DNA from: Serratia ficaria
Lineage (GTDB): Bacteria > Pseudomonadota > Gammaproteobacteria > Enterobacterales > Enterobacteriaceae
Assembly: GCF_900187015.1 (NCBI RefSeq)
Contig: NZ_LT906479.1
Coordinates: 868,001-932,000 of the forward strand
Direction of reading: 5' to 3'
Length of the DNA: 64,000 nucleotides
This document shows, piece after piece, positions 52,967 to 63,078 of the stretch. How positions within the stretch are numbered: the first letter of the stretch is position 1; every line of letters begins with the position of its first letter. Below the pieces are notes generated by a model. The model was not told the DNA's origin and did no database searches. It saw only the letters and a list, made by a program, of their open reading frames with translations. The translations under genes were made by a program, and so were the position numbers.

Positions 52967-53025
52967 ATGCGGTAAATTATTTCAGGCCCGGCAGACGCTG
53001 GGCCTGGGCAATTTAACCGCATATG
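52967..53025 (+). terminator. Large imperfect palindrome after cysH
   Basis: Outer arms ATGCGGTAAATT / AATTTAACCGCAT (one-base bulge) enclose inner arms CAGGCCC / GGGCCTG, about 57 nt in all. It probably folds into a long hairpin that ends cysJIH; no classic U-tract. Confidence 0.55.
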
Positions 53026-53115
53026 CCGCCACGGCGCGGCACCGATACCCTGGCGGGGATGGCGGCTCGCCCCGGCGGCGGAGAACGATTCGTACTGAAT
53101 TTTATCCCCTGAGGA

Positions 53116-54189
53116 TCACTTTTTCTTTGGCGCTTTCGGCGGATGGGCCTGCGCCAGTTCCTTGATCAGCGGCAGCAGGATCTGCACGCTCTCGCGGCTG
53201 CGTTTATCGATGCGCCCCGGCAGGTAGCGTTCGAGATACTGCAGGTTGTCGTACTGCGGCCGGTGCCAGGTTACGCCCTGCGGGAAATGCGGGCTGACGG
53301 CGCGCTGCTGGTAGCCGTCCTTGTCGCCCAGCGACCAGTTGGTGGCTTCCACCGACAGCACCGGAATGCCGGCGGTATCGAACACCTCCTGATCGGAACA
53401 GCAGCCGGTGCCTTTCGGGTGCCGTTTGCTGCCCGGATTGACGGCGGCGGCAATGCCGTAACGGTGGGCGATGTCCAGCGCGCGATCGCGGCTCTGCTTC
53501 GCCATCTGCGGCGGCGTGTTGCGGCCGGCGTTGAAGTACAGGCGATCGCCGGTAATCAGGCTGTCGAGGTTAATCACCAGCAGGGTATTCTGTTTCTCTT
53601 CCACGCTCATGCGCTGCAGGTAATTCAGCGCGCCCTGCGAACCGAGCTCTTCGGCGCTGGTGGCGACAAAGCGCAGGCCGTAAGCGGTGGGGATGTTTTT
53701 CAGGCGTTCCGCCAGCTCCAGCATCACGCCGATGCCGGAGGCGTTGTCATCGACCCCCTGCAGCGTCAGGCCGCCGAGGTTATTGTCCAGATCGGCGTCG
53801 CTCTGCGGGGTATAGGTGTCGAAATGGGCGACGATCACAATCTGTTTGGGGCGGTCGCCGTTTCTGGCGGCGATCACCGAACTGGCGGTGACGTTGTTCC
53901 AGTTCTTCTTGCCGTCTTTGCTGCTGTAGAGATAGCGGGTGTTGAAGCTGCGGATATCGCTCTGATAGCCCATTTTGCTGAACTGCTGCTTCAGGTAGTC
54001 GGCGGTGAGCAACTCGGCCGGGCTGCCCGCCATGCGGCCGGGGAAGTAGGTGGCGATATGGCGAATCTGGTCGGCGGCGAATTTGCCGATTGGGGCGTCT
54101 TTTACAGGCTGTGCGGCGGCTGAAACGCTGAAGACGCCGCTAAGGGCGAGGGCCAGCAGGCTGGTCTTCAGGTAAGAACGGGAAAACAT
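53116..54189 (-). CDS. iap: Alkaline phosphatase isozyme conversion aminopeptidase Iap (M28 family)
   Basis: Periplasmic zinc aminopeptidase that trims the N-terminal Arg of alkaline phosphatase in E. coli. 357 aa (E. coli 345). Signal peptide MFSRSYLKTSLLALALSGVFSVSAAA. M28 metal ligands: His of VIVAHFDTY, Asp of GVDDNASGIG, Glu-Glu of SAEELGSQG, Asp of VINLDSL. Basic C-terminus PPKAPKKK. In E. coli CRISPR-Cas lies between cysH and iap; here the gap is 149 bp with no repeats. Confidence 0.94.
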   Translation of the reverse strand: MFSRSYLKTSLLALALSGVFSVSAAAQPVKDAPIGKFAADQIRHIATYFPGRMAGSPAELLTADYLKQQFSKMGYQSDIRSFNTRYLYSSKDGKKNWNNVTASSVIAARNGDRPKQIVIVAHFDTYTPQSDADLDNNLGGLTLQGVDDNASGIGVMLELAERLKNIPTAYGLRFVATSAEELGSQGALNYLQRMSVEEKQNTLLVINLDSLITGDRLYFNAGRNTPPQMAKQSRDRALDIAHRYGIAAAVNPGSKRHPKGTGCCSDQEVFDTAGIPVLSVEATNWSLGDKDGYQQRAVSPHFPQGVTWHRPQYDNLQYLERYLPGRIDKRSRESVQILLPLIKELAQAHPPKAPKKK

Positions 54190-54450
54190 ACCGGAAAATC
54201 CTTCTCTGATATCGGCGGTGCCGATTATTTTTCTGCGGTGTCCAGTATGAGACGCCGCGCGGGATTACACAATTTCTCCGGCTCCTAATTTTGGCGCGAA
54301 CGCGCAATCTTTCGCCCGGGTTATCACCGCTTAACCCCTGTGCTGCGGCCTATATTCCATAAAGTAACTAGTCATTCCTTTTCGTCATTTCAGAGGCTAA
54401 ATCTCAGCCCGTATAGTCACACTATCTTTCTGTTATATGAAAAGGCTGTT

Positions 54451-55881
54451 GTGGACTATCTACCAATATTTGCCGACCTGAAACAACGCCCGGTGCTGGT
54501 CGTTGGCGGCGGTGAAGTGGCTGCGCGCAAAGTCGATCTGCTGCAGCGCGCCGGGGCTGAAATACGGATAGTTGCGCAGTCGCTCTCACCGGAACTTGAA
54601 CAACAACGTCAGCAGGGCCGGGTGCTCTGGCTGGGGACGGCTTTTGAGCCCGGCCAGCTGGACGAAGTGTTCCTGGTGATCGCCGCGACCGATGACAGCG
54701 CCCTGAACGCCAAGGTGTTCGCCGAAGCGGACCAACGGCGGGTGTTGGCCAACGTGGTGGACGATCAGCCGCGCTGCTCGTTTATCTTCCCGTCGATTAT
54801 CGATCGTTCACCGCTGGTGGTCGCCGTCTCTTCCGGCGGCCAGGCGCCGGTGCTGGCGCGCATGCTGCGCGAAAAGCTGGAGGCGCTGCTGCCCGCCAGC
54901 CTGGGCCAGATGGCGCAGCTCGCCGGCCGCTGGCGCGGCCAGGTCAAACGGCGGCTGACGTCGATCGGCGAGCGCCGCCGCTTCTGGGAAAAAACCTTTG
55001 GCGGCCGCTTTTCTACGCTGGTGGCGAATGGCCAGCCGGCGCAGGCGGAACAACAGCTGGAACAGGATTTACGGCGCTTCGCTCAAGGCGGCGAAGGCCT
55101 GCAGGGCGAGATAGCGCTGGTGGGCGCCGGGCCGGGCGACGTGGGCCTGCTGACCCTGCGCGGGCTGCAGGTGATGCAGCAGGCGGACGTGGTGCTGTAT
55201 GACCATTTGGTCAGCGACGAGATCCTCGATCTGGTGCGCCGCGACGCCGAACGCATCTGCGTGGGCAAACGCGCCGGCGCGCACTCGGTTATTCAGGAAG
55301 AGACCAACCGGCTGCTGGTGGAACTGGCGCAGCAGGGCAAGCGGGTCGTGCGCCTCAAGGGCGGTGACCCGTTCATCTTCGGCCGCGGCGGCGAAGAGCT
55401 GCAGGTGGCGGCCGCGGCGGGCATTCCTTTCCAGGTGGTGCCGGGCGTTACCGCCGCCGCCGGGGCGACCGCCTACGCCGGCATCCCGCTGACGCACCGC
55501 GACCATGCGCAGAGCGTGACCTTCATCACCGGGCACTGCCGCCCCGACGGCGATGGCCTGGACTGGGCCGATTTGGCCCGGGCGCGGCAAACGCTGGCCA
55601 TTTACATGGGCACCATGAAGGCGGCGGACATCAGCCAGCGGCTGATTGCCCACGGCCGCGCGGCCTCTACGCCGGTGGCGGTGATCAGCCGCGGTACCCG
55701 CGCCGATCAGCTCGTGCAGACCGGCACGCTGCAGCAACTCGAAGAATTGGCCCAGGGCGCGCCGCTGCCGGCGCTGCTGGTGATCGGCGAAGTGGTGGAA
55801 CTGCACCATCAAATCGCCTGGTTCGGGCATCAACCGCAGGCGGAAGGGGCAACGCGCCCGGCCGTCGTGAATTTGGCTTAG
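54451..55881 (+). CDS. cysG: Siroheme synthase CysG (precorrin-2 dehydrogenase/ferrochelatase + SUMT)
   Basis: Trifunctional enzyme that makes siroheme from uroporphyrinogen III for CysI. 476 aa from a GTG start (54451) with AAAAGG upstream; the reading [27 protein letters not shown] matches the family N-terminus, whereas longer frames do not. N-terminal NAD-binding dehydrogenase/ferrochelatase domain (1-215) has the active region [19 protein letters not shown]-terminal SUMT domain (about 216-460): [34 protein letters not shown]. Here it heads cysG-cysD-cysN-cysC, unlike E. coli where it is with nirB. Confidence 0.95.
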   Translation: MDYLPIFADLKQRPVLVVGGGEVAARKVDLLQRAGAEIRIVAQSLSPELEQQRQQGRVLWLGTAFEPGQLDEVFLVIAATDDSALNAKVFAEADQRRVLANVVDDQPRCSFIFPSIIDRSPLVVAVSSGGQAPVLARMLREKLEALLPASLGQMAQLAGRWRGQVKRRLTSIGERRRFWEKTFGGRFSTLVANGQPAQAEQQLEQDLRRFAQGGEGLQGEIALVGAGPGDVGLLTLRGLQVMQQADVVLYDHLVSDEILDLVRRDAERICVGKRAGAHSVIQEETNRLLVELAQQGKRVVRLKGGDPFIFGRGGEELQVAAAAGIPFQVVPGVTAAAGATAYAGIPLTHRDHAQSVTFITGHCRPDGDGLDWADLARARQTLAIYMGTMKAADISQRLIAHGRAASTPVAVISRGTRADQLVQTGTLQQLEELAQGAPLPALLVIGEVVELHHQIAWFGHQPQAEGATRPAVVNLA

Positions 55882-55903
55882 GCAAGGCTTTTAAGGATCT
55901 GTT

Positions 55904-56812
55904 ATGGACGAAAAACGACTCACTCATTTGCGGCAATTGGAGGCGGAGAGTATCCATATCATCCGTGAAGTCGCCGCTGAATTCGGCAACCCGGTGATGC
56001 TGTATTCCATCGGCAAGGATTCCTCGGTGATGCTGCACCTGGCGCGCAAGGCGTTCTTCCCCGGTACGCTGCCGTTTCCGCTGCTGCACGTGGACACCGG
56101 CTGGAAATTCCGCGAAATGTACGAGTTCCGCGACCGTACCGCGAAAGAATACGGCTTTGAGCTGTTGGTGCACAAAAACCCGGAAGGGGTGGCGATGGGC
56201 ATCAACCCGTTCGTGCACGGCAGCGCCAAGCATACCGACATCATGAAAACCGAAGGCCTGAAACAGGCGCTGAACAAATACGGCTTCGATGCCGCGTTCG
56301 GCGGCGCTCGCCGCGACGAAGAGAAGTCGCGCGCCAAGGAGCGCATCTATTCCTTCCGCGATCGCTTCCACCGCTGGGATCCGAAAAACCAGCGCCCGGA
56401 GCTGTGGCACAACTACAACGGCCAGATCAACAAGGGCGAGAGCATCCGCGTCTTCCCGCTGTCGAACTGGACCGAGCTGGATATCTGGCAGTACATCTTC
56501 CTGGAGAAGATCGACATCGTGCCGCTGTACCTGGCGAAACCGCGCCCGGTGGTGGAGCGCGACGGCATGCTGCTGATGGTGGACGACGATCGCATCGATC
56601 TGCAGCCGGGCGAGGTTGTCAGCCAGCGCATGGTGCGTTTCCGCACCCTGGGCTGCTGGCCGCTGACCGGCGCGGTGGATTCGGCGGCGCAAACGCTGCC
56701 GGAGATCATCGAAGAGATGCTGGTGTCCACCACCAGTGAGCGCCAGGGACGGATGATCGACCGCGATCAGTCCGGCTCGATGGAGCTGAAGAAGCGTCAA
56801 GGGTATTTCTAA
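55904..56812 (+). CDS. cysD: Sulfate adenylyltransferase subunit 2
   Basis: PP-loop subunit that forms adenylyl-sulfate (APS) from ATP and sulfate; works with the CysN GTPase. 302 aa, as E. coli. PP-loop-like [18 protein letters not shown] near 30-47, [32 protein letters not shown] and [12 protein letters not shown] signatures. RBS AAGGATCTG-type; 22 nt after cysG, 11 nt before cysN. Confidence 0.98.
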   Translation: MDEKRLTHLRQLEAESIHIIREVAAEFGNPVMLYSIGKDSSVMLHLARKAFFPGTLPFPLLHVDTGWKFREMYEFRDRTAKEYGFELLVHKNPEGVAMGINPFVHGSAKHTDIMKTEGLKQALNKYGFDAAFGGARRDEEKSRAKERIYSFRDRFHRWDPKNQRPELWHNYNGQINKGESIRVFPLSNWTELDIWQYIFLEKIDIVPLYLAKPRPVVERDGMLLMVDDDRIDLQPGEVVSQRMVRFRTLGCWPLTGAVDSAAQTLPEIIEEMLVSTTSERQGRMIDRDQSGSMELKKRQGYF

Positions 56813-56823
56813 GGAGCCGCCGG

Positions 56824-58251
56824 ATGAACAACGCAATCGCACAACAAATCGCTGCACAGGGCGGCGTCGAGTCTTACCTGCATGCGCAGCAACATAAAAG
56901 CCTGCTGCGCTTCCTGACCTGCGGCAGCGTCGACGACGGCAAGAGCACCCTGATCGGGCGTCTGTTGCACGATACCCGCCAGATCTACGAAGATCAGCTG
57001 TCTACGCTGCACAGCGACAGCAAGCGCATCGGCACCCAGGGCGAAAAGCTCGATCTGGCGCTGCTGGTGGACGGCCTGCAGGCCGAGCGCGAGCAGGGCA
57101 TCACCATCGACGTGGCCTATCGCTATTTCTCGACCGAAAAACGCAAATTTATCATCGCCGATACCCCGGGGCATGAGCAGTACACCCGCAACATGGCCAC
57201 CGGCGCCTCCACCTGCGATCTGGCGATCCTGTTGATCGACGCGCGCAAAGGCGTGCTGGATCAGACCCGCCGCCACAGTTTTATCGCCACCCTGTTGGGC
57301 ATTCGTCATCTGGTGGTGGCGGTGAACAAAATGGACCTGGTGGACTATCGGGAATCGGTGTTCGAGCAGTTCAAGCAGGACTACCTGAGCTTCGCACAGC
57401 AGCTGCCGACCGATCTGGACATCAAGTTCGTGCCGCTGTCGGCGCTGGACGGCGACAACGTGGCGAGCGAAAGCGCGCACATGCCGTGGTACAGCGGCCC
57501 GACGCTGCTGGAAGTGCTGGAGAGCGTGGACGTGATCAGCGAGCGGGAAACCCAGCCGCTGCGCTTCCCGGTGCAGTACGTCAATCGCCCCAATCTGGAT
57601 TTCCGCGGCTATGCCGGTACGCTGTCCGCCGGCGTGGTGCGGGTGGGGCAGCGCGTGAAGGTGCTGCCTTCCGGCGTGGAATCTACCGTGGCGCGCATCG
57701 TTACCTTCGACGGCGATCTGCAACAGGCGGTGCCGGGCGAAGCCATCACGCTGGTGCTGCAGGATGAAGTGGACATCAGCCGCGGCGATCTGCTGGTCGA
57801 CGCCGGCGAAACCCTGAAGGCGGCGCAAAGCGCGCTGGTGGACGTAGTGTGGATGGCCGAGCAGCCGCTGCTGCCGGGCCAGAGTTACGACATCAAGGTG
57901 GCCGGCAAGAAAACCCGCGCACGGGTGGAAGGCATTCGCCACCAGGTGGAGATCAACTCGCTGGCGCAGCATCAGGCGGATACGCTGCCGCTGAACGGCA
58001 TTGGCCTGGTGGAGCTGACCTTCGACGAGCCGCTGGTGCTGGACAGCTATCAGAGCAACCACGACACCGGCGGGCTGATATTTATCGATCGCCTGAGCAA
58101 CGTAACGGTCGGCGCCGGTTTGATCCGCGAAACGCTGCAGGATGCGCAGGCGCAGGCCGGCGAATTCAGCGCCTTCGAGCTGGAACTGAACGCGCTGGTG
58201 CGCAAGCACTTCCCGCATTGGGGCGCGCGTGATCTGCTTGGGGGCAAATAA
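56824..58251 (+). CDS. cysN: Sulfate adenylyltransferase subunit 1 (GTPase)
   Basis: EF-Tu-like GTPase that drives APS formation by CysD. 475 aa (E. coli 475). G1 GSVDDGKST (34-42), G3 [13 protein letters not shown]4 NKMDLVDY, then two beta-barrel domains. No CysC fusion: the kinase is a separate gene 1 nt later. ATG after AAGGAGCCGCCGG. Confidence 0.98.
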   Translation: MNNAIAQQIAAQGGVESYLHAQQHKSLLRFLTCGSVDDGKSTLIGRLLHDTRQIYEDQLSTLHSDSKRIGTQGEKLDLALLVDGLQAEREQGITIDVAYRYFSTEKRKFIIADTPGHEQYTRNMATGASTCDLAILLIDARKGVLDQTRRHSFIATLLGIRHLVVAVNKMDLVDYRESVFEQFKQDYLSFAQQLPTDLDIKFVPLSALDGDNVASESAHMPWYSGPTLLEVLESVDVISERETQPLRFPVQYVNRPNLDFRGYAGTLSAGVVRVGQRVKVLPSGVESTVARIVTFDGDLQQAVPGEAITLVLQDEVDISRGDLLVDAGETLKAAQSALVDVVWMAEQPLLPGQSYDIKVAGKKTRARVEGIRHQVEINSLAQHQADTLPLNGIGLVELTFDEPLVLDSYQSNHDTGGLIFIDRLSNVTVGAGLIRETLQDAQAQAGEFSAFELELNALVRKHFPHWGARDLLGGK

Positions 58252-58252
58252 G

Positions 58253-58882
58253 GTGGCCGCTGTCGAACTGCGGCCGACCGGGCCGGAGGACGAAAACGTG
58301 GTTTGGCATCCGCACGCGGTAGCGCGGGCGGATCGCGAGGCGCGCAACGGCCATAAAGGGGTGGTGCTGTGGTTTACCGGGCTGTCCGGCTCGGGCAAAT
58401 CCACCGTCGCCGGCGCACTGGAACAGGCGCTGCACGGGCTGGGGGTCAGCACCTATCTGCTGGACGGCGATAACGTGCGCCACGGCCTGTGCCGCGATCT
58501 GGGCTTCTCCGACGACGATCGCCGCGAGAATATCCGCCGGGTCGGGGAAGTGGCCAAGCTGATGGTCGACGCCGGGCTGGTGGTGCTGACCGCATTCATT
58601 TCGCCGCACCGCGCCGAACGGCAGATGGTGCGTGAAATGCTCGATGCCGATCGCTTTATCGAGGTGTATGTCGACACGCCGCTGGCGATCTGTGAGGCGC
58701 GCGATCCGAAGGGATTGTACAAAAAAGCGCGCGCCGGCGAGCTGCGAAACTTCACCGGCATTGACGCGGTTTACGAGGCGCCGCAGCGGCCTGATATTCA
58801 CCTGGATGGCCAACAATTGGTAACAAATTTGATTGCGCAATTGTTAGACGTGTTGCGTGGTCAGGCTATTATCAAACCCTGA
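58253..58882 (+). CDS. cysC: Adenylyl-sulfate (APS) kinase
   Basis: Phosphorylates APS to PAPS, the substrate of CysH. About 209 aa (E. coli 201). P-loop [36 protein letters not shown] and [19 protein letters not shown] motifs. No ATG is available near the family start; I chose the GTG at 58253, right after the cysN TAA and preceded by GGGGG. Another GTG (58229) inside cysN is possible. Confidence 0.94.
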   Translation: MAAVELRPTGPEDENVVWHPHAVARADREARNGHKGVVLWFTGLSGSGKSTVAGALEQALHGLGVSTYLLDGDNVRHGLCRDLGFSDDDRRENIRRVGEVAKLMVDAGLVVLTAFISPHRAERQMVREMLDADRFIEVYVDTPLAICEARDPKGLYKKARAGELRNFTGIDAVYEAPQRPDIHLDGQQLVTNLIAQLLDVLRGQAIIKP

Positions 58883-58887
58883 ATTCA

Positions 58888-58922
58888 AAAAAGCGTGTGG
58901 CGTTCTGCGCCATACGCTTTTT
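58888..58922 (+). terminator. Rho-independent terminator of cysGDNC
   Basis: 15-bp stem AAAAAGCGTGTGGCG / CGCCATACGCTTTTT with one G-T pair and a TTCTG loop, ending in TTTTT, 5 nt after cysC. Confidence 0.92.
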
Positions 58923-58966
58923 ACGCTAAGCCCGCCGCAGAGCGCGCCGAATAACCAGGGATTACT

Positions 58967-59284
58967 ATGCAAAATGTCACGCCTATCTTGATTGACTCAA
59001 ACCGGGAGAAAGAGGAACCCTCTTATTCTTTCCTGGGCGGCGTCTGCGGCTTTGTTTTCTACTGGCTGGCGTTCGCCGTGCCGTTTCTGGTCTACGGCTC
59101 CAATACCCTGTTTTTCCTGCTCTATACCTGGCCGTTCTTCCTGGCGCTGATGCCGGTTTCGGTGCTGATCGGCATCACGCTCAGCATGCTGCTGCGCGGC
59201 CGGCTGATCCTGACGCTGTTGCTGACCGGCGCCGTCGTGCTGTGCCTGTTCTGGCTGGTGTTCAGTTTCCTGACCGGCTGGTGA
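58967..59284 (+). CDS. ygbE: DUF3561 inner-membrane protein YgbE
   Basis: 105 aa with three hydrophobic segments (about 23-43, 48-72 and 80-102) after a polar N-terminus. E. coli YgbE (107 aa) lies at the same place between cysC and ftsB. Function unknown. A GGGCGCCG/CGGCGCCC hairpin (59291-59310) follows. Confidence 0.9.
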   Translation: MQNVTPILIDSNREKEEPSYSFLGGVCGFVFYWLAFAVPFLVYGSNTLFFLLYTWPFFLALMPVSVLIGITLSMLLRGRLILTLLLTGAVVLCLFWLVFSFLTGW

Positions 59285-59290
59285 GAGAGC

Positions 59291-59310
59291 GGGCGCCGTT
59301 GGCGGCGCCC
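59291..59310. terminator. Hairpin between ygbE and the converging ABC ATPase gene
   Basis: GGGCGCCG / CGGCGCCC, 8-bp perfect stem with a TTGG loop 7 nt after ygbE; no U-tract. Confidence 0.5.
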
Positions 59311-59336
59311 GAGGGATTGCAAAGCGGTGCTGAAAG

Positions 59337-60059
59337 TTACAAAACTTTGCTTAGAAACGCCTGGGTGCGCGGGTTGGCCGGATGGCCGAAAATCTGCTGC
59401 GGCGTGCCTTCTTCCTGAATGATCCCCTGATCGATAAACAGCACCCGATCCGCCACTTCACGGGCGAAAGCCATCTCGTGCGTTACCACCACCATGGTCA
59501 TGCCCTCGTGGGCCAGCGATTTCATCACCGCCAGCACTTCCCCCACCAGTTCTGGATCGAGCGCCGAGGTCGGTTCATCGAACAGCATGATCTTCGGCTC
59601 CATCGCCAGCGCGCGGGCGATGGCCACCCGCTGTTGCTGCCCGCCGGACAGGCTGTTGGGATAGGCGTCGATCTTGTCCAGCAGCCCGACCTTGCGCAAC
59701 AGCCGTTCGGCCCGCTCGATGGCCGCCGCGCGCGGCAGCTTTTTCACGCCCATCGGCGCCATGATGATGTTTTCCAGCACCGTCATATGCGGGAACAGGT
59801 TAAAGCGCTGAAACACCATGCCGACGCTTTCGCGCATTTTGTTCAGATCGGTTTTCTGCTGGTGAATGGCGAAGCCGTTCACGTCGATCTCGCCGCCGGA
59901 CAGCGTCTCCAGCGCGTTGATGCAGCGCAGGAAGGTACTTTTTCCCGAGCCGGATGGGCCGATGATGCAGACCACTTCATTCGGGGCTATCTCGCAGGAG
60001 ATGCCGCGCAGCACGTGGCTTTCACCGAATTGCTTTTGCAGGTTATGTACGCGAATCAC
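59337..60059 (-). CDS. Polar amino-acid ABC transporter ATP-binding protein (GlnQ/HisP type)
   Basis: 240 aa. Walker [11 protein letters not shown]-loop [18 protein letters not shown], signature [17 protein letters not shown], Walker [15 protein letters not shown]-loop [12 protein letters not shown]: the PAAT subfamily pattern. Starts at GTG (60057-60059), overlapping the permease end by 17 nt. Substrate not readable from the ATPase. Confidence 0.93.
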   Translation of the reverse strand: MIRVHNLQKQFGESHVLRGISCEIAPNEVVCIIGPSGSGKSTFLRCINALETLSGGEIDVNGFAIHQQKTDLNKMRESVGMVFQRFNLFPHMTVLENIIMAPMGVKKLPRAAAIERAERLLRKVGLLDKIDAYPNSLSGGQQQRVAIARALAMEPKIMLFDEPTSALDPELVGEVLAVMKSLAHEGMTMVVVTHEMAFAREVADRVLFIDQGIIQEEGTPQQIFGHPANPRTQAFLSKVL

Positions 60060-60807
60060 TTTTGCCGAACCTCTTTTCCATGTGTTGCACCATCAGCGAG
60101 AGCAGGAAGGTGATGACCCAGTAGACCAGCGAAATGGTCAGGTAGGGCTCCCAATAGGTGGCGTAGGCCCCGGAAACGGTGCGGGCGGCGTAGGCCAGGT
60201 CGGCCAGGCCGATGGCGGAAGCCAGTGACGAATCCTTGACGATGGCGATGGCGTTATTGCCCAGCGGCGGCAGCATGCGGCGGAAAGCCTGCGGCAGGAT
60301 CACCTGACGCATGGTTTTGCCGTAGCTCATGCCCAGCGAGCGGGAGGCCTCCATCTGGCCGCGATCGATCGACTGTATGCCGGCGCGGAAGATCTCCGAA
60401 ACGTAAGCCCCGGCGTTGAGCGTAATCGCCACCACGCAGGACAGGAACGCGCCGTAGTCGGAACGCAGCGCGCGGGCGAAATCGGTGCTCATCAGGCCGC
60501 CGGTCACCAGCAGGCCGTCACGCGGGTTGATAAACAGCGGCACCAGCGCGAAGTGCACCACCATGATTTGCACGAACAGCGGCGTACCGCGAAAGGCGCT
60601 GATGTAGATGCGCACCGGCCACTGAACGCCGTAGTGCAGGATGGGTTTCCAGATGCCGTGCGGCGCCTGCGCCAGGCGGCCCAGCCCGAGGATCAACCCC
60701 CAGGTGGTGCCCAGCAGCACGCAGATAATGGTGCATTTGATGGTCATCCAGGCGCCTTCCATAAACAGCGGGGCGTATTCCTGGATGATCTCCCAGCGGA
60801 AATTCAA
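60043..60807 (-). CDS. Polar amino-acid ABC transporter permease
   Basis: 254 aa with five or so membrane segments. The PAAT signature [11 protein letters not shown] and [17 protein letters not shown], and the EAA loop [31 protein letters not shown] (about 154-184), are clear. Single permease, so it probably acts as a homodimer. 56 nt downstream of the binding-protein gene. Confidence 0.93.
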   Translation of the reverse strand: MNFRWEIIQEYAPLFMEGAWMTIKCTIICVLLGTTWGLILGLGRLAQAPHGIWKPILHYGVQWPVRIYISAFRGTPLFVQIMVVHFALVPLFINPRDGLLVTGGLMSTDFARALRSDYGAFLSCVVAITLNAGAYVSEIFRAGIQSIDRGQMEASRSLGMSYGKTMRQVILPQAFRRMLPPLGNNAIAIVKDSSLASAIGLADLAYAARTVSGAYATYWEPYLTISLVYWVITFLLSLMVQHMEKRFGKSDSRT

Positions 60808-60863
60808 GGTCTGATCCTTATTTAAGAGTGTTGGGGCCTGCTGCGCAGACGAGCGCCGATCGA

Positions 60864-61634
60864 TTATTCAGCCGGCAGCGTCGGTACGTTGCTGTCGAAC
60901 CAGGTTTGGTAGATTTTGGCGTAGGTGCCGTCGGCGACGATTTTCTTCAGGCCGGCGTTGATTTTGCCGCGCAGTTCGTCGTTGCCTTTGGCGACGGCGA
61001 TGCCGAAATACTGGCGTTCAAACTTGGCGTCGGACACCAGTTTGAATTCTTTTTCCGGGTGGGTCTTGATGTAGAACTTGGCTACGCCGACGTCGCCGAC
61101 CGCGGCGCCGATGCCGTCTTCATACAGCTCTTGCAGCATCAGCGGCGTATTGTCGAAGCGTTTGATGGCGGTGCTGTTTTTGCCCAGCGTGTCGGAAACC
61201 ACGATGTCGCCGGTGCTGGAATTCACCACGCCGACCTTCAGCGCTTTCAGCGCGGCGATGGAATCCACCCTGGAATCCTTCGGCACCACGATCGCCTGTT
61301 CCGCCGGGAAGTAAGGCGCGGAGAAATCGACCATTTGCTTGCGTTTGTCGGTGATGGTGATGCCGGAAATAATGATGTCGCGATCGCCGGAGTTCAAGGT
61401 GGCGAAGATGCCTTCCCAGGGGGTATTGACCAGCTTGACCTGGAAGTTTTCGGCCTTGGCCACCGCTTTGATGATGTCGATATCGAAACCTTCCAGCTGT
61501 TTTTGGCTGTTTTCAAATTCGAACGGGCGATAGGTGCCGCCGGAGCCGACAACGTAGGTGGGTTCAGCCGCCAGAACCGACGCGGACAGGGTGGCGGCCA
61601 GGCAGGCGCCAATCAGAACTAAAGGTTTTAACAT
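60864..61634 (-). CDS. Polar amino-acid periplasmic binding protein (SBP family 3)
   Basis: 256 aa; signal peptide MLKPLVLIGACLAATLSASVLAA cleaved near 23. Family 3 core: GTYRPFEFENSQKQLEGFDIDIIKAVAKA, then DIIISGITITDKRKQMVDFSAPYF with the ligand arginine in DKRK, and a second lobe with VGVVNSSTGD. Glutamine, arginine/lysine or another polar amino acid are possible. ArgR-box-like sequences upstream (61686-61723) would favour a basic amino acid. Confidence 0.92.
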   Translation of the reverse strand: MLKPLVLIGACLAATLSASVLAAEPTYVVGSGGTYRPFEFENSQKQLEGFDIDIIKAVAKAENFQVKLVNTPWEGIFATLNSGDRDIIISGITITDKRKQMVDFSAPYFPAEQAIVVPKDSRVDSIAALKALKVGVVNSSTGDIVVSDTLGKNSTAIKRFDNTPLMLQELYEDGIGAAVGDVGVAKFYIKTHPEKEFKLVSDAKFERQYFGIAVAKGNDELRGKINAGLKKIVADGTYAKIYQTWFDSNVPTLPAE

Positions 61635-62036
61635 CGCGATCCCCGATAATGAAAGGTTATATATTGGATTTATTTATGCACTATGAATGCATAAAAATAA
61701 GCTTCAATGCATGAAAATACAACCGCTGCATGATGATTTACTTTTTAAAAGTGTTAAATATGCAGTTTTGTTGCAAGGGCGGCGCAAGCGCCGGCGAAAT
61801 GGCGCAGGCCCAGTTTTTATTACTGCATAACCCGGTTTGGGCAGCGAGAGGCTTTATCGGCGGCCGGTGGATTTTCTGCGGCCAAAGTGGCTTTTTTTGC
61901 CGCTTTCGCGGCGGATTTAGGTTATAAACTCAGGAAATACTCATCCGTATTCTGAATTTGGCGCTGAAAAGCCGCTCTCGGTGTGGAGTCCAACGAAAAG
62001 TTGTGGGATGATTGGTCGGTTTTTCAGGGGGCGGAG
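61635..62036. other. 402-bp divergent region ABC binding protein / ftsB
   Basis: No convincing gene; a short open frame at 61730-61927 is Cys/Gly-rich noise. AT-rich near the ABC side with three ATGCA-type motifs. On the ftsB side a GGCCG...CGGCC stem and GCCAAAGTGGC followed by seven T (61860-61900) look like a terminator or attenuator. The ftsB promoter must lie here. Confidence 0.55.
61686..61723. promoter_or_regulatory. Possible tandem ArgR boxes
   Basis: AATGCATAAAAATA and AATGCATGAAAATACA start 20 bp apart, the helical spacing used by paired ARG boxes. They resemble TGCATAAAAATTCA-type variants; the second is the better match. They lie 50 nt upstream of the binding-protein start. Confidence 0.35.
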
Positions 62037-62357
62037 ATGGGAAAACTTACGCTGCTATTGCTGGCATTGCTCGGTTGGTTACAGTATTCACTGTGGCTGG
62101 GCAAAAATGGTATTCACGATTACGTGCGGGTCAATGAAGACGTTGCGGTCCAACAGGGCAACAATGCCAAATTGAAAGCGCGTAACGATCAGCTGTTTGC
62201 CGAAATCGATGATTTGAACGGTGGTCAGGAAGCGATCGAAGAACGTGCGCGTAATGAACTGGGCATGATCAAGCCCGGTGAGACTTTCTATCGTCTGGTT
62301 CCCGACCAATCCAGACGCAACGCGGCGTCCTCCTCGCAAAATAACGTACAAAAGTAA
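62037..62357 (+). CDS. ftsB: Cell division protein FtsB
   Basis: Bitopic divisome protein that forms the FtsQLB complex with FtsL and FtsQ. 106 aa (E. coli 103). One membrane helix ([20 protein letters not shown], 3-22), then a coiled coil (about 28-72) and [26 protein letters not shown], the conserved periplasmic end. ATG at 62037 follows GGGGGCGGAG; an upstream in-frame start is not conserved. 3 nt before ispD. Confidence 0.96.
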   Translation: MGKLTLLLLALLGWLQYSLWLGKNGIHDYVRVNEDVAVQQGNNAKLKARNDQLFAEIDDLNGGQEAIEERARNELGMIKPGETFYRLVPDQSRRNAASSSQNNVQK

Positions 62358-62360
62358 CGC

Positions 62361-63068
62361 ATGAATCACTCCGCAGGAACCTTTCCATCGGTGATTGCCG
62401 TCCTGCCCGCTGCCGGTGTCGGCAGCCGCATGCAGGCCGATTGTCCGAAGCAGTATCTCACCATCGGCCGGCACAGCATTCTTGAACACGCTATCCATGC
62501 GTTGCTGCGCCATCCGCGCATTCAGCGGGTGATTGTGGCCATTGGCCCCGACGACGACCAGTTCGCCCAACTGCCTATCGCTCAGGATCCCCGGGTGAGC
62601 GTGGCTATCGGCGGCCGGCAGCGCGCCGACTCGGTGATGGCCGGGCTGCGGCTGGCCGGCGACGTGGAGTGGGTGCTGGTGCATGACGCCGCGCGCCCCT
62701 GCCTGCATGCCGACGATCTCGAGCGCCTGCTGGCGATCACCGAACACAGCAAGGTCGGCGGCATTCTCGCCGCGCCGGTGCGCGATACCATGAAGCGCGC
62801 CGAACCCGGCCAAAACGCCATTTCCCACACCGTCGAGCGCCAGGATCTGTGGCATGCGCTGACGCCGCAGCTGTTCCCGCTGGCGTTGCTCAAGCAGTGC
62901 CTGCAGCGCGCGCTGGACGAAGGCGCGAGCGTCACCGACGAGGCCTCGGCGCTGGAACACTGCGGTTATCATCCGCTGTTGGTGAATGGGCGTGCAGACA
63001 ATATTAAAGTGACGCGGCCGGAAGATCTGGCGCTGGCGGCGTTCTATTTGACTCAGTTGGACAATTAA
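62361..63068 (+). CDS. ispD: 2-C-methyl-D-erythritol 4-phosphate cytidylyltransferase
   Basis: Third step of the MEP isoprenoid pathway. 235 aa (E. coli 236). CTP-binding loop [19 protein letters not shown] near 14-32, VHDAARPCL near 109-117, and TDEASALE. ErpA earlier in the window matures Fe-S enzymes of the same pathway. 10 nt before ispF. Confidence 0.97.
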   Translation: MNHSAGTFPSVIAVLPAAGVGSRMQADCPKQYLTIGRHSILEHAIHALLRHPRIQRVIVAIGPDDDQFAQLPIAQDPRVSVAIGGRQRADSVMAGLRLAGDVEWVLVHDAARPCLHADDLERLLAITEHSKVGGILAAPVRDTMKRAEPGQNAISHTVERQDLWHALTPQLFPLALLKQCLQRALDEGASVTDEASALEHCGYHPLLVNGRADNIKVTRPEDLALAAFYLTQLDN

Positions 63069-63078
63069 GGAGCGCATC

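Noticed and set aside
52967..53115. Possible CRISPR array between cysH and iap (its place in E. coli)
   Set aside because: Only one nested palindrome is present; no second copy of any 25-40 bp repeat.
61730..61927. 65-codon open frame upstream of ftsB
   Set aside because: Composition is Gly/Phe/Cys-rich noise, it covers hairpin sequences and has no plausible ribosome site.
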